Counted from the stretch's first letter, positions 8,934-17,507 are shown. The stretch is 25,889 bases of DNA from CAJQND01 sp051010055 (GCA_051010055.1 JBPCVY010000157.1:1-25889), one strand, 5' to 3'. The notes: generated by a model from the letters alone, not told the origin. A program made the numbers and translations.

Positions 8934-9561
8934 GAAAAATCCAGTTGCCGCGGTGATACTCGCCGGTGGCCTTGCCCGTCGCATGGGTGATGCCGCCAGC
9001 GGCGATAAGGCCATGCTGCAACTTGGCGGAAGGCCCATTCTTAGCCATGTAATTTCCCGTTTGCGCCCGCAGGTGGAACATATCGCCATTAACGCGAACG
9101 GCCCGCCGGAACGGTTTGCGCAGTTCGGCTTGCCGGTTGTGGCAGATCCTGTTGCCGGGTTCGCGGGCCCCCTTGCCGGTGTGCTGGCCGGGCTGGACTG
9201 GGCCCGGGCAAATGTGCCGGATGCAAAATGGCTGGTATCTGTTGCTTGCGATACTCCGTTCTTTCCGAAAAACCTGGTTGCGCACATGACGTCGGTCGCC
9301 GGGGCGGGAAATGCGGACATGGTTTGCGCGGCATCTGGCGGGCGCCATCATCCTGTGTTTGGGCTTTGGCCGGTAAGTGTTGCCGATGAACTAAGGCAGG
9401 CAATGATTGGGGATGAAATCCGCAAAGTTGACCTCTTCACTGCAAGATACAGGCTGGTTGTTGCAGAATTTGGCAGTGAACCGGACGACCCGTTTTTCAA
9501 CGTGAACCGTCCGCAAGACCTTGAGCACGCTGAAAGCATTACCATGGAAGCGCTGTCATGA
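8926..9561 (+). CDS. mobA: Molybdenum cofactor guanylyltransferase MobA
   Basis: MobA attaches GMP from GTP to molybdopterin to make the MGD form used by FdsA. The 211-residue protein begins with the nucleotide-binding signature AAVILAGGLARRMG, has the conserved Lys in GDKAMLQLGGRPIL, the DPVAGFAGPLAGVLAGL loop and the metal-site motif SVACDTPFF. The start at 8926 overlaps the end of fdhD by 8 bases. An earlier start at 8776 would overlap fdhD much more and add residues unlike the family. The stop overlaps the mobB start as ATGA. Confidence 0.95.
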   Translation: MSEKNPVAAVILAGGLARRMGDAASGDKAMLQLGGRPILSHVISRLRPQVEHIAINANGPPERFAQFGLPVVADPVAGFAGPLAGVLAGLDWARANVPDAKWLVSVACDTPFFPKNLVAHMTSVAGAGNADMVCAASGGRHHPVFGLWPVSVADELRQAMIGDEIRKVDLFTARYRLVVAEFGSEPDDPFFNVNRPQDLEHAESITMEALS

Positions 9562-10064
9562 GCGCTCCTGTTTTCGGCGTTGCCGGTTATAAGAACTCCG
9601 GCAAAACCACCCTCGTGGAACGGTTGGTTCGCGACCTGTCGGAGCGCGGTGTCAAGGTTTCAACCTTGAAGCATGCCCACCATAATTTTGAGATTGATCA
9701 CGCGGGCCGCGACAGCCACCGCCACCGGGCAGCGGGCGCACGCGAAGTTGCAATCGTATCACGGAGCAGATGGGCAGTTATTCATGAGTTGCACGGCAGT
9801 GATGAACCGGACATGGAGCAAATGCTTGCCAAGTTCGCTCCGTGCGATCTTGTCATTATTGAAGGTTACCGCTCCGGCCCGCAGCCCAAAATTGAAATCC
9901 GGGATGTCACACTCGATCATCCGGTTATTGCCGGGGATGACAATTTGGTTGTGGCGATTGCAGCTAATGGTCCTGTTTCGGAAACGAACCTGCCGGTGTT
10001 CGATCGTGACGATATTGACGGAATTGCCAATTTCATCATCAGCCATTGCGGGGTGCGGACATGA
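9558..10064 (+). CDS. mobB: Molybdopterin-guanine dinucleotide biosynthesis adapter MobB
   Basis: MobB is a small GTP-binding P-loop protein thought to assist MobA. The 168-residue product starts MSAPVFGVAGYKNSGKTTLV, with a clear Walker A motif (GYKNSGKTT). It has the typical KHAHHNFEID and DSHRHRAAGA segments and the DLVIIEGYR motif near residue 100. It overlaps mobA by 4 bases and moeA by 4 bases, so translation is coupled on both sides. Confidence 0.95.
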   Translation: MSAPVFGVAGYKNSGKTTLVERLVRDLSERGVKVSTLKHAHHNFEIDHAGRDSHRHRAAGAREVAIVSRSRWAVIHELHGSDEPDMEQMLAKFAPCDLVIIEGYRSGPQPKIEIRDVTLDHPVIAGDDNLVVAIAANGPVSETNLPVFDRDDIDGIANFIISHCGVRT

Positions 10065-11320
10065 CTGCCGCCCGCCGTTTGCTGGATGATTGTTTCCTGC
10101 ACGACAAGGACCGATTGCGCCATGATGAGGTTCTTGCGCTGCTGAAAGAACGGCTTTCTCCCGTCGCTAATGTTGAAAAGGTCCCGCTCGGCGACGCGTC
10201 AGAACGGGTTCTTGCAGAAGATGTTACCGCGCCGCGCCCGGTGCCCGCGCACACCAATGCTGCAGTTGATGGTTATGCAGTTGCTGCCGCCAGTCTTGAA
10301 AGTGGTTCGGAAAACCGTTTGCCCGTGACCATGCGCATTGCGGCAGGCGATCCAGCGGCGGAGCGTCTGGAAAAGGGCACAGCTGCGCGCTTATTCACCG
10401 GCGCCAAGCTGCCGGAGGGTGCCGACACGGTCATCATGCAGGAAGACTGTGAAACCGTTGAAACTGACGTTATGATCCCGGCTGGTGTGAAACGCGGAAT
10501 TAATGTGCGTTCTGCCGGTGAAGATGTTGGTCAAGGGGGGGTGGTGGCCCAAAAAGGCCAACGGGTTACCCCGCAGCTTCTTGCTGCGATTGCCTCTGCC
10601 GGCTACGGGGAAGTTTCATGTTTTAGGCAGCTGAAGGTCGCGCTGGTTTCAAGCGGCGATGAAGTCATCCGCCCCGGCACACCGTTTCGCGACGGGTTGG
10701 TTTACGATTCAAATCACTTCCTGCTTGATGCTCTTTTGCAGACAGTGCCCACACAGGTTCATGATCTTGGAATTTTGCCGGATGATGCAGCCAAGGTAGA
10801 TGAGGTGATCGGTACTGCTGCTCAAACCCACGACGTCATTTTGACCACCGGCGGTGCGAGCCGGGGTGAAGAAGATCATATGGTTGAATTGATTGCTTCT
10901 AGGGGCAGCCTTCATGCGTGGCAGCTGGCGATAAAGCCGGGTCGGCCTATGGCATTCGGCCAGCTCGGTAATTGCGTTTTTCTTGGCCTTCCCGGAAATC
11001 CGGTAGCCGCATTCGTTTGCTTTTTGCTCTATGCGCAACCGATGTTTGCGCACCTGCAGGGGGCTCTATGGAACCCGCCGCAGAGTTTTGAATTGCCGGC
11101 AGGTTTTTCCATTCAAAAGAAGAAGCCCGACCGGCGGGAGTTCTGGCGGGGCTGGATTGAAGATGGAAGTTTACGAAAATTCGAGCGCGATGGATCCGGG
11201 CTCATTTCCGGCTTGACCACGGCCACGGGCCTTATTGAAATCCCCGAAGAGGTAACCCATGTGGATGAAGGCGATTTATTGAAGTTCATCCCGTTTTCTT
11301 CCTACGGAATTAAATCATAA
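10061..11320 (+). CDS. moeA: Molybdopterin molybdenumtransferase MoeA
   Basis: MoeA inserts molybdate into adenylylated molybdopterin. The 419-residue protein shows the family motifs in order: AHTNAAVDGYAV, FTGAKLPEGADTVIMQED, SSGDEVIRPG, LTTGGASRGEEDHM and FLGLPGNPVAAF. The ATG at 10061 lies in an ATGA overlap with mobB; an upstream TTG at 10046 adds only five residues and is less likely. It is the fourth gene of the fdhD-mobA-mobB-moeA run. The last two steps of cofactor making, sulfuration (FdhD) and GMP addition (MobA), are thus coupled to metal insertion. Confidence 0.96.
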   Translation: MTAARRLLDDCFLHDKDRLRHDEVLALLKERLSPVANVEKVPLGDASERVLAEDVTAPRPVPAHTNAAVDGYAVAAASLESGSENRLPVTMRIAAGDPAAERLEKGTAARLFTGAKLPEGADTVIMQEDCETVETDVMIPAGVKRGINVRSAGEDVGQGGVVAQKGQRVTPQLLAAIASAGYGEVSCFRQLKVALVSSGDEVIRPGTPFRDGLVYDSNHFLLDALLQTVPTQVHDLGILPDDAAKVDEVIGTAAQTHDVILTTGGASRGEEDHMVELIASRGSLHAWQLAIKPGRPMAFGQLGNCVFLGLPGNPVAAFVCFLLYAQPMFAHLQGALWNPPQSFELPAGFSIQKKKPDRREFWRGWIEDGSLRKFERDGSGLISGLTTATGLIEIPEEVTHVDEGDLLKFIPFSSYGIKS

Positions 11321-11332
11321 GAGAACAACCAC

Positions 11333-11878
11333 ATGAGTGATGTGACCCCAAAAGACATTCTAGATTTCTGGATTAATGCTGGCAGTAAAAGATGGTACGC
11401 CAAGAGCGATGAATTCGATGCGGAAATCGTCAGTAATTTCCGTAGCTGCCATGAAATTGCCCGCGCCGGCGGCCTTGATGGCTGGTGTGAAACACCGGAA
11501 GGCGCGCTGGCCCTTATCATTTTGCTGGATCAGTTCCCCCGCAACATGTACCGTTGCACACCTGATATGTTTGCCGCTGACGCTAAAGCTCTCGCCATCG
11601 CCAAAGAGGCGCTTGCACGTGGTTTCGATGCTGAGGTGCCGGAACCGCTCCGCCAATTTTTCTTTATGCCCTTCATGCATTCAGAACAGCTGGAAGAGCA
11701 GGAAAGATGCGTCAGTCTTTTCACGGAAGCTGGATTGAAAGACAGCATTTCCTATGCCGTCGATCATCGGGACATTGTTGCGAAGTTTGGCCGCTTTCCC
11801 CATCGCAACAAGGTGCTTGAACGCGAAACAAGCGCTGAGGAGCAGGCATTCCTCGACGATGGCGGGTTTGCCGGGTAA
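11333..11878 (+). CDS. DUF924 family protein
   Basis: This 181-residue protein belongs to the DUF924 family (TPR-like helical fold; no established function). Family marks seen here are DILDFWINAGSKRWYAK at the N-terminus, ALALIILLDQFPRNMYR, FFFMPFMHSEQLEEQE, and HRDIVAKFGRFPHRN towards the C-terminus. It begins 12 bases after moeA and may ride on the same transcript. It ends only 3 bases from the convergent haloalkane dehalogenase gene. Confidence 0.92.
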   Translation: MSDVTPKDILDFWINAGSKRWYAKSDEFDAEIVSNFRSCHEIARAGGLDGWCETPEGALALIILLDQFPRNMYRCTPDMFAADAKALAIAKEALARGFDAEVPEPLRQFFFMPFMHSEQLEEQERCVSLFTEAGLKDSISYAVDHRDIVAKFGRFPHRNKVLERETSAEEQAFLDDGGFAG

Positions 11879-11881
11879 GCC

Positions 11882-12751
11882 CTACTTGCTTTCTAGCCAG
11901 CTTGTGATGGCGGCTGCAATTTCAGATGCGGAATCTTCCTGAATGAAGTGAATGCCCTTCACGGTCACTTCCGTCTGGTTGGGCCAGGATCGGCAAAATT
12001 CGCGCTGCGGGCCAATGAGAATGGCGCCGGGTTCCGCATTTACAAAAAGCTTGGGAACACCGCTCTGGGCAAGCCATGCGCCATATTCCTCAACGATTGC
12101 AACCACATCCTCAGGCTCGCCGCCCAAGGGAATTTGCCGTGGCCACGTCAAGGTCGGGCGGCGGTCTTCACCAGGGGTTTCAAATGGCCGGCGGTATTCA
12201 GCCATTTCCGCTTCGTCCAGCTTGCGCATAATCGAACCTGGCAGAATTTTTTCGATAAAAACGTTCTTTTCCAAAATCATGTTTTCACCGGCGGGCGAGC
12301 GGAACCCTTCAAAGACGGGCCGTGCGGCCTGGCTGAACTCATCCCACGCCATGGGTTTGACGACAGCTTCCATATAGACGATGCCGGCCACCCTTTCAGG
12401 GTTGCGCCTGGCCCAGTCAAATCCAAGGGCCGAACCCCAGTCATGGATAACCAGCGTGATGGGACCGTCTGGTAAAATTTCGTCCAGCAGCTTGTTGAGA
12501 TACTCGCGATGTTCAACGAACCGGTACCGGTCCGGCCCGCTGTCTGGCAGCTTGCCGGAATCCCCCATGCCGATAAGGTCAGGCGCAATGCATAAATGAA
12601 CGGCCGACAATGGCTCCATAATATCGCGCCACAAAAACGATGATGTGGGGTTCCCGTGAAGGAACAACATGGTTGGCCCGGAACCCATCTCAACCCAAGC
12701 CATCTGGTGGCCGTTGACGGTTGTGAATTTCTTTTTGTCTTTCCAGGCCAT
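11882..12751 (-). CDS. Haloalkane dehalogenase (HLD-II type)
   Basis: This 289-residue alpha/beta hydrolase hydrolyses carbon-halogen bonds of haloalkanes, giving alcohol, halide and a proton. All key residues are visible: the HGNPTSSFLWR loop with halide-binding Asn34, the nucleophile motif HDWGSALGFDW with Asp104 and halide-binding Trp105, the acid in YMEAV (Glu128, the HLD-II position) and the His in GIHFIQED (His268). Length and motifs match DhaA/DmbA-like enzymes. A cytoplasmic location is likely because no signal peptide is seen. It is the last gene of a minus-strand operon, 18 bases after the HIG1 gene. A CGGGAGA site precedes the ATG. The physiological substrate is not evident. Confidence 0.93.
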   Translation of the reverse strand: MAWKDKKKFTTVNGHQMAWVEMGSGPTMLFLHGNPTSSFLWRDIMEPLSAVHLCIAPDLIGMGDSGKLPDSGPDRYRFVEHREYLNKLLDEILPDGPITLVIHDWGSALGFDWARRNPERVAGIVYMEAVVKPMAWDEFSQAARPVFEGFRSPAGENMILEKNVFIEKILPGSIMRKLDEAEMAEYRRPFETPGEDRRPTLTWPRQIPLGGEPEDVVAIVEEYGAWLAQSGVPKLFVNAEPGAILIGPQREFCRSWPNQTEVTVKGIHFIQEDSASEIAAAITSWLESK

Positions 12752-12769
12752 TTGTTTCTCCCGATGCCG

Positions 12770-12958
12770 TTAGCGCCCTGCCAACCAGATTGCACCCATG
12801 ATTATGATGATTGCTATGAACTGCAAAATCACCCGCCAGCGCATCAGGGTTTGTGATGTGTTGGGGCTGCCGCCGCGCAGCATGTTCCAAAGGCCAAGAA
12901 GCAGGACAATGCTCACGGCAGCAAGCGCAACGGGTACGAGATACTCAAAGAAGTTCAT
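12770..12958 (-). CDS. HIG1-domain twin transmembrane protein
   Basis: This small 62-residue inner-membrane protein has two hydrophobic helices (about residues 6-27 and 42-60) separated by the loop NMLRGGSPNTSQTLMRWRV. The second half, SQTLMRWRVILQFIAIII, is the HIG1-type signature found in alphaproteobacterial twin-transmembrane proteins related to mitochondrial factors that associate with cytochrome c oxidase. A respiratory role is only inferred. It lies 8 bases after the SDR gene and 18 bases before the dehalogenase gene on the same strand. Confidence 0.87.
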   Translation of the reverse strand: MNFFEYLVPVALAAVSIVLLLGLWNMLRGGSPNTSQTLMRWRVILQFIAIIIIMGAIWLAGR

Positions 12959-12966
12959 TAGCTGGA

Positions 12967-13812
12967 TTATTCCTTGTTTGACACATAAAGGACGAAGCGG
13001 TCGAAAAGCCGGGCCGGCATTGCCCGGCGCGCCGTTGCCATAATCGTTGTCGCCAGTGTGACATGGTAATGGGGCCTTGGCTTGGGGCTTTCCAATGCGT
13101 GGATGAGTTTCTTGAAAACCGCATCGGGTCCAAGCTTCAGGCGCGAGCTCGTACCGCCATTTTCCAGCAATGCAAGATGCCGCCTGTAGGTTTCGCGGTG
13201 GTGCGAGGCGTCAATATCGATATTCTCATGAAACTTCGCCAGGGCATTTTCGGGAAACCGGCTTTGAATGGGCCCGGGCTCAATAATGGAGACAAAAATA
13301 TTCGTTCCCGCAAGCTCCAGCCGCATGGCGCTGCTCAGGCCTTCCAGCGCGAATTTCGATGCGACATAGGCGCCCCGAAATTTCATCGCAACAAGGCCGA
13401 GAACACTTGAGTTCTGGACAATACGCCCCTCACCATTTGCGCGCATGGTTGGCAAGAGCCGGCATGTCAAATCATGCCAGCCCAAAAGATTTGCCTCAAA
13501 CTGGGCGCGCAACACATCGGGCGTCAGGTCCTCAACCGCGCCTGGTTGCCCGTACGCTCCGTTGTTGAACAGGCCGAAAAGCTTGCCGTTTGAAATGTGC
13601 TTTGTGTCTTCAGCACATTTGGCAATGGAAGCGGCATCAGCATAATCGAGATGAAGGGTTTCAAGGCCTTCGCTGCGCAAACGTTCAATGTCTTCACTTT
13701 TGCGCGCTGTTGCAATCACCTGCCAACCGCGCGCTTTCAGGGCATGGGCGCAATGGTGGCCAATTCCTGAAGAACAACCGGTAACAAGGATGAAGCGCCC
13801 GGAATTGTTCAA
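12967..13812 (-). CDS. Short-chain dehydrogenase/reductase, YbbO-like
   Basis: This 281-residue classical SDR has the cofactor motif TGCSSGIG near residues 11-18, FNNGAYG in place of the usual NNAG, a catalytic Ser in QNSSVLG and the YxxxK motif YVASK. The following EGLSSAMRLEL and IEPGPIQSRF segments and the basic tail with PARLFDRFVLYV resemble E. coli YbbO, an NADP-dependent aldehyde reductase. The actual substrate is unknown. The start is a TTG directly after the stop codon (TAG) of the upstream ACAD gene and in the same frame. No other upstream start exists, so translation probably depends on coupling or re-initiation. Confidence 0.9.
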   Translation of the reverse strand: MNNSGRFILVTGCSSGIGHHCAHALKARGWQVIATARKSEDIERLRSEGLETLHLDYADAASIAKCAEDTKHISNGKLFGLFNNGAYGQPGAVEDLTPDVLRAQFEANLLGWHDLTCRLLPTMRANGEGRIVQNSSVLGLVAMKFRGAYVASKFALEGLSSAMRLELAGTNIFVSIIEPGPIQSRFPENALAKFHENIDIDASHHRETYRRHLALLENGGTSSRLKLGPDAVFKKLIHALESPKPRPHYHVTLATTIMATARRAMPARLFDRFVLYVSNKE

Positions 13813-15513
13813 CTAGTTGGCCCCTTCGAGAAGCCGCCTCACAATCACCTGGGCCTGGATTTCACCGGCGCCTTCAAAGATGTTGAGAATGCGCGCATCG
13901 CACAACACGCGGCTGATTTCATATTCAAGGGCAAAACCGTTGCCGCCGTGAATTTGAAGCACATTATCTGCTGCCGCCCAGGCTGCCCGTGCACCCAACA
14001 GCTTGGCCATGCCTGCTTCCAAATCACACCGCTTGCCGGAATCCTTTTGCCGGGCCGAATAGTAGGTGAGCTGGCGTGCTGCCATTGTCTCAACTGCAAT
14101 CATGGCAAGCTTATCGGAAATGCGCGGGAACGCGATAATCGGCTCTCCGAACTGAATACGCTCCTGGGCATAGCGCATTCCGAGTTCCAGGGCGTTCTGG
14201 CACACACCCACTGCCCGCGATGCGGTTTGAATACGCGCGGCTTCGAAAGTTTGCATGAGCTGCTTAAACCCCTGGCCCTCCTCACCGCCGAGCAAATTTC
14301 CCGCCTCTACGTCAAAGTTATCGAAGGCGATCTCGTATTCTTTCATGCCGCGGTAGCCGAGCACTTCGATTTCACCGCCTGACATGCCATCGGCCGGGAA
14401 TGGATCCTCGTCGGTTCCGCGGGGCTTTTCAGCAAGGAACATGGAAAGGCCGCGATAGCCATTTTCGTCCGGATTGGTACGCGCAAGAAGGGTCATCACG
14501 TCTGCGCGCACGGGGTGGGTAATCCATGTCTTGTTGCCGGTTATTTTATAGACATCACCGTCAAGCACCGCGCGGGTGCGCAACGAGCCAAGGTCAGAAC
14601 CTGTATTTGGCTCCGTAAACACGGCGGTTGGAAGAACTTCGCCAGCAGCGATTTTCGGAAGCCATTTTTGTTTTTGCTCTTCCGTGCCGCCGGAAAGGAT
14701 AAGCTCGGCGGCGATTTCCGCGCGGGTTCCAAGAGAGCCGACAGCAATGTAACCGCGCGAGAGCTCTTCAGAAACAACGCACATGGATTCCTTGCCCATC
14801 GCGAGCCCGCCATACTCCTCCGGCAACGTCAAAGAAAACACACCCAACTCGGCAACTTCTGATATGATCGAAAGCGGAACATAATCGTTCTTCAAGTGCC
14901 ATTCATGGGCGTGCGGAACGACTTTTGCATCGACATAGCGGCGAATCTCGCTGCGCATCTGTTCAAGAGTCTCATCAAGGCCTGCATCGCCGAAGGTTGC
15001 CGTACCGTCCGCCTCAACCATCAGCTCGGTGATGCGCTTGCGTACCGTCGAGGTGCAGCCGTGAGCGCGAAGCTCGGCGCAGGCGCCAGTTCTGAGCGGC
15101 GCCATTTCCTCCCATGTGAGCCCCATGTCTGACGGGCGAACAAATTCCACCTGGGTCATGGGAATGCCGCCATTAATCTGGTTCAGGTATTCCCCGAAGC
15201 AGGCTTGAACCAAAAGCGCTTCAAGCTCGCTAAAGCGCCCTTCGGTTGAAAGCCTCCGGGCATAGTCTGCAAGTTGGCTGAGTGTTGCGTGATATGTCGC
15301 CAGCCAGGCCAGGCCATGGGTTGCATGCTGGTCGCGTTGCAGAAGATCGGCTTCTATCTTGCCGTGCTTTGAAACAAAGATACCAACGCGGTTGCGGGCC
15401 AGCGCATAAATCTCATCCAAATCTTTGACAGTATCTTCTAGAAGTGCTGAAAGCCCTTCAAGAACAGGGCCGCTGGGCCCAGTGTCTTCCGCCAAACTCA
15501 TCATGTCACCCAT
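13813..15513 (-). CDS. mcd: Acyl-CoA dehydrogenase with N-terminal extension, probably (2S)-methylsuccinyl-CoA dehydrogenase
   Basis: This 566-residue flavoprotein is about 170 residues longer at the N-terminus than ordinary acyl-CoA dehydrogenases, as is typical of Mcd of the ethylmalonyl-CoA pathway. Mcd oxidises methylsuccinyl-CoA to mesaconyl-CoA. The extension contains GEYLNQINGGIPMTQVEFVRP, which I recall as Mcd-like. The ACAD domain has TAVFTEPNTGSDLGSLRTRA (FAD/substrate region), QIHGGNGFALEYEISR and the catalytic Glu547 in IFEGAGEIQ. The start is either at 15513 or at the ATG pair a few codons on (MMSLAED). It leads a four-gene minus-strand operon. No other ethylmalonyl-CoA pathway gene is present, so a different branched acyl-CoA substrate remains possible. 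Confidence 0.78.
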   Translation of the reverse strand: MGDMMSLAEDTGPSGPVLEGLSALLEDTVKDLDEIYALARNRVGIFVSKHGKIEADLLQRDQHATHGLAWLATYHATLSQLADYARRLSTEGRFSELEALLVQACFGEYLNQINGGIPMTQVEFVRPSDMGLTWEEMAPLRTGACAELRAHGCTSTVRKRITELMVEADGTATFGDAGLDETLEQMRSEIRRYVDAKVVPHAHEWHLKNDYVPLSIISEVAELGVFSLTLPEEYGGLAMGKESMCVVSEELSRGYIAVGSLGTRAEIAAELILSGGTEEQKQKWLPKIAAGEVLPTAVFTEPNTGSDLGSLRTRAVLDGDVYKITGNKTWITHPVRADVMTLLARTNPDENGYRGLSMFLAEKPRGTDEDPFPADGMSGGEIEVLGYRGMKEYEIAFDNFDVEAGNLLGGEEGQGFKQLMQTFEAARIQTASRAVGVCQNALELGMRYAQERIQFGEPIIAFPRISDKLAMIAVETMAARQLTYYSARQKDSGKRCDLEAGMAKLLGARAAWAAADNVLQIHGGNGFALEYEISRVLCDARILNIFEGAGEIQAQVIVRRLLEGAN

Positions 15514-15603
15514 CGGTCATTTTACTTTGTGAGAGGGCTTATACCCTTTATTGTGCACTGCAGTATAGCCTTTCTGGCAGGATAATCCGCCGCAGGGCCA
15601 AGA

Positions 15604-16506
15604 TCAGCTGTTCCGCCCGGCCAGAGCAACCGCAAAGCCGCAAACAACCATCCCGGCAATTTGCACAATTGTCAGAGTTTCCCCGAACATGAGCCAGGCG
15701 ATGATGGCCGTCACTCCGGGCACCAGAAAGAAAACTGCTGAAATTCTGGATACCTGACCATGGCGGATCATCAGCATATAAAGACTGATAGCGCCGAGAG
15801 ACAGAACAATCGCCAGCCAGACAAGCGCGAAAATAAGTTCACCGGTCCAATTGAAAGTGAACGTTTCCCGGGTGATCAAGGCGACTGCAAGCATGGTCAA
15901 GGTGGCGCCCACATATTGCCAGACCGCCCCGGTGGTAAGGTCCGTGCCGGTGGCAAATTTCTTTTGATAGATCGAGCCGATGGTGATGCTGAGAGTTGCA
16001 AACACGCTTGCGGTAACCGTCGCAAAATCAATCCCAGACCCCACCAAATTGAGCTTCGGGGCGAAAACCATTGCAACCCCCGCGATTCCAATTCCGAGCC
16101 CCAGCCAATGCCGCGCGCGCACTTCTTCGCCCAGGAACGCACCTGCAAGAAGAGCGGTAAGCAATGGCTGCAAACCTACGATCAGTGCAGAAACTCCTGC
16201 TGGCATGCCCTGGTCGATGGCCCAAAACACACCGCCCAGATAACCTCCATGAATCAGGCAGCCAACGATGAATGCATGTAGAACATCCCGTCGCGATGGC
16301 CACTTCGCCTTCATCGCCAACGCAAGAATTGTGACAAGACCGGCAACCAAGCCAAACCGCAGGGCCAAAAATGCGAACGGCTCGGCGTAAGGCATGCCTA
16401 GGCGCGCGCCAATGAAACCGGTCGACCACAAGAGAACAAAAAGACCTGGCGCGAGCACCAGCCAGCTCCGGCTTGTGTCTGCTGTGCGTGTTTGCGGCTC
16501 AATCAT
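15604..16506 (-). CDS. EamA-type (DMT superfamily) transporter
   Basis: This inner-membrane protein of about 300 residues has two EamA repeats and about ten hydrophobic segments. The first helix contains LFVLLWSTGFIGARLGMPYAEP, the usual EamA opening; the second repeat includes GAISLYMLMIRHGQVSRISAVFFLVPGVTA with the helix-breaking PGVTAI. Members export metabolites or amino acids; the substrate cannot be told. I place the start at the ATG at 16506 (MIEPQTRT); a TTG at 16539 would add eleven residues. It is divergent from the YihY gene with about 100 bases between, and 90 bases upstream of the ACAD gene on the same strand. Confidence 0.9.
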   Translation of the reverse strand: MIEPQTRTADTSRSWLVLAPGLFVLLWSTGFIGARLGMPYAEPFAFLALRFGLVAGLVTILALAMKAKWPSRRDVLHAFIVGCLIHGGYLGGVFWAIDQGMPAGVSALIVGLQPLLTALLAGAFLGEEVRARHWLGLGIGIAGVAMVFAPKLNLVGSGIDFATVTASVFATLSITIGSIYQKKFATGTDLTTGAVWQYVGATLTMLAVALITRETFTFNWTGELIFALVWLAIVLSLGAISLYMLMIRHGQVSRISAVFFLVPGVTAIIAWLMFGETLTIVQIAGMVVCGFAVALAGRNS

Positions 16507-16610
16507 AACAACGATTGGCCGTAATAGACTTGTCTTCAACAGCCGTCATAACTTAAACCAGTGAATGGGTGATGTTCCAAGGAAGCTATAATTAATAACG
16601 GGGCGAAGCT

Positions 16611-17474
16611 TTGCTTTCAACAATTTGGAACGTTCTGAAAGACGCCTATGCGCGTTTTTACGCCGATGACGGGTTTCCCAATTCCGGCAATATTGCCTAT
16701 TGCGTCATTCTGGCGGTGTTTCCGTTTTTGATTTTTGTCTTTTCCCTTTCTGCCTTTTTTGTAGACGAAGCGCTGGCGCAGCAGGTTGTCGATACCCTTC
16801 TGGACATTGCACCGCACGAGATTGTGGAACCGCTTATTCCGAACATAAAAAGCCTTCTCACCGCCCAGCGGGCCGATTTGCTCACGGTCAGCGGCTTTAT
16901 CACAATCTGGACGTCGTCGCGCGGGGTGGAGAGCCTGCGCATCGGCCTGAACCGCGCTTACCGTTTCTACGAGCACCGGCCCATGTGGTGGCGCATTGTT
17001 CAGGACATGATTATCGTGGTGTTTGGCGCGGCTCTTTCAATCGGCCTGGCGCTTACCATGGTGTTTGCCCCGGCAATCTGGGCGGTGTTGGTTGCAACCC
17101 TGCCGGCCCTTGGAGATTTCTCCTTCAAATTTGAAATCTTGCGCTATGTGGCGGGCTTTTTGCTATTAGGTTTTGGCTTGATTGGCGGGCATATGTTTTT
17201 GCCCTCTCGCCGGCTGCCTTTGTCGGTGCTGTGGCCGGGCATTGTGCTCACCATGTTTGCCTGGCTTATCATTGCCGCGGGTTATTCCTATTACCTTTCA
17301 TATTTTGCTTATTTTGCAAGCCTTTATGCAAGCCTTGGTGGCTTGTTTGCAGCACTCATTTTTCTCTATATTTCGGCGGCCATATTCCAGTTTGGCGGTG
17401 AAATCAACCGCGCCGTCTACGCACGTCGGTTCCCCGGGCGAAAAATCAACTCAGACTTTGATGGCGGCAACTAG
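16611..17474 (+). CDS. YihY/BrkB family inner-membrane protein
   Basis: This 287-residue polytopic membrane protein of the YihY (formerly 'BrkB', wrongly 'RNase BN') family has about six hydrophobic segments. Family features are the opening YARFYADDGFPNSGNIAYCVILAVFPFLIF, the central TIWTSSRGVESLRIGLNRAY, and the end segment LGGLFAALIFLYISAAIFQFGGEINRA. Its molecular function is not established. The start is a TTG: an in-frame stop lies five codons upstream and there is no ATG between, so TTG at 16611 is the only start that keeps the conserved N-terminus. A weak purine-rich site precedes it. Confidence 0.9.
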   Translation: MLSTIWNVLKDAYARFYADDGFPNSGNIAYCVILAVFPFLIFVFSLSAFFVDEALAQQVVDTLLDIAPHEIVEPLIPNIKSLLTAQRADLLTVSGFITIWTSSRGVESLRIGLNRAYRFYEHRPMWWRIVQDMIIVVFGAALSIGLALTMVFAPAIWAVLVATLPALGDFSFKFEILRYVAGFLLLGFGLIGGHMFLPSRRLPLSVLWPGIVLTMFAWLIIAAGYSYYLSYFAYFASLYASLGGLFAALIFLYISAAIFQFGGEINRAVYARRFPGRKINSDFDGGN

Positions 17475-17490
17475 TATTATTGCAATTGAT

Positions 17491-17507
17491 TTGGCTCAAT
17501 GTGCCAA
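17491..17507. promoter_or_regulatory. Imperfect 17-bp palindrome upstream of the DUF3775 gene
   Basis: TTGGCTCAATGTGCCAA matches its reverse complement at 14 of 17 positions, with perfect TTGGC/GCCAA arms. It lies about 50-70 bases before the DUF3775 start, in the 84-base gap after the YihY gene. It could be an operator; no T-rich tail follows, so a terminator for the YihY gene is less likely. Confidence 0.35.

Noticed and set aside
8178..9320. Minus-strand open frame of 380 residues across fdhD and mobA
   Set aside because: It is antisense to two well-conserved overlapping genes and is low-complexity in type, as expected from a high-GC shadow frame.
10531..10545. Run of seven G bases in moeA as a possible frameshift site
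   Set aside because: The frame is intact across the run and the protein motifs continue in order on both sides.
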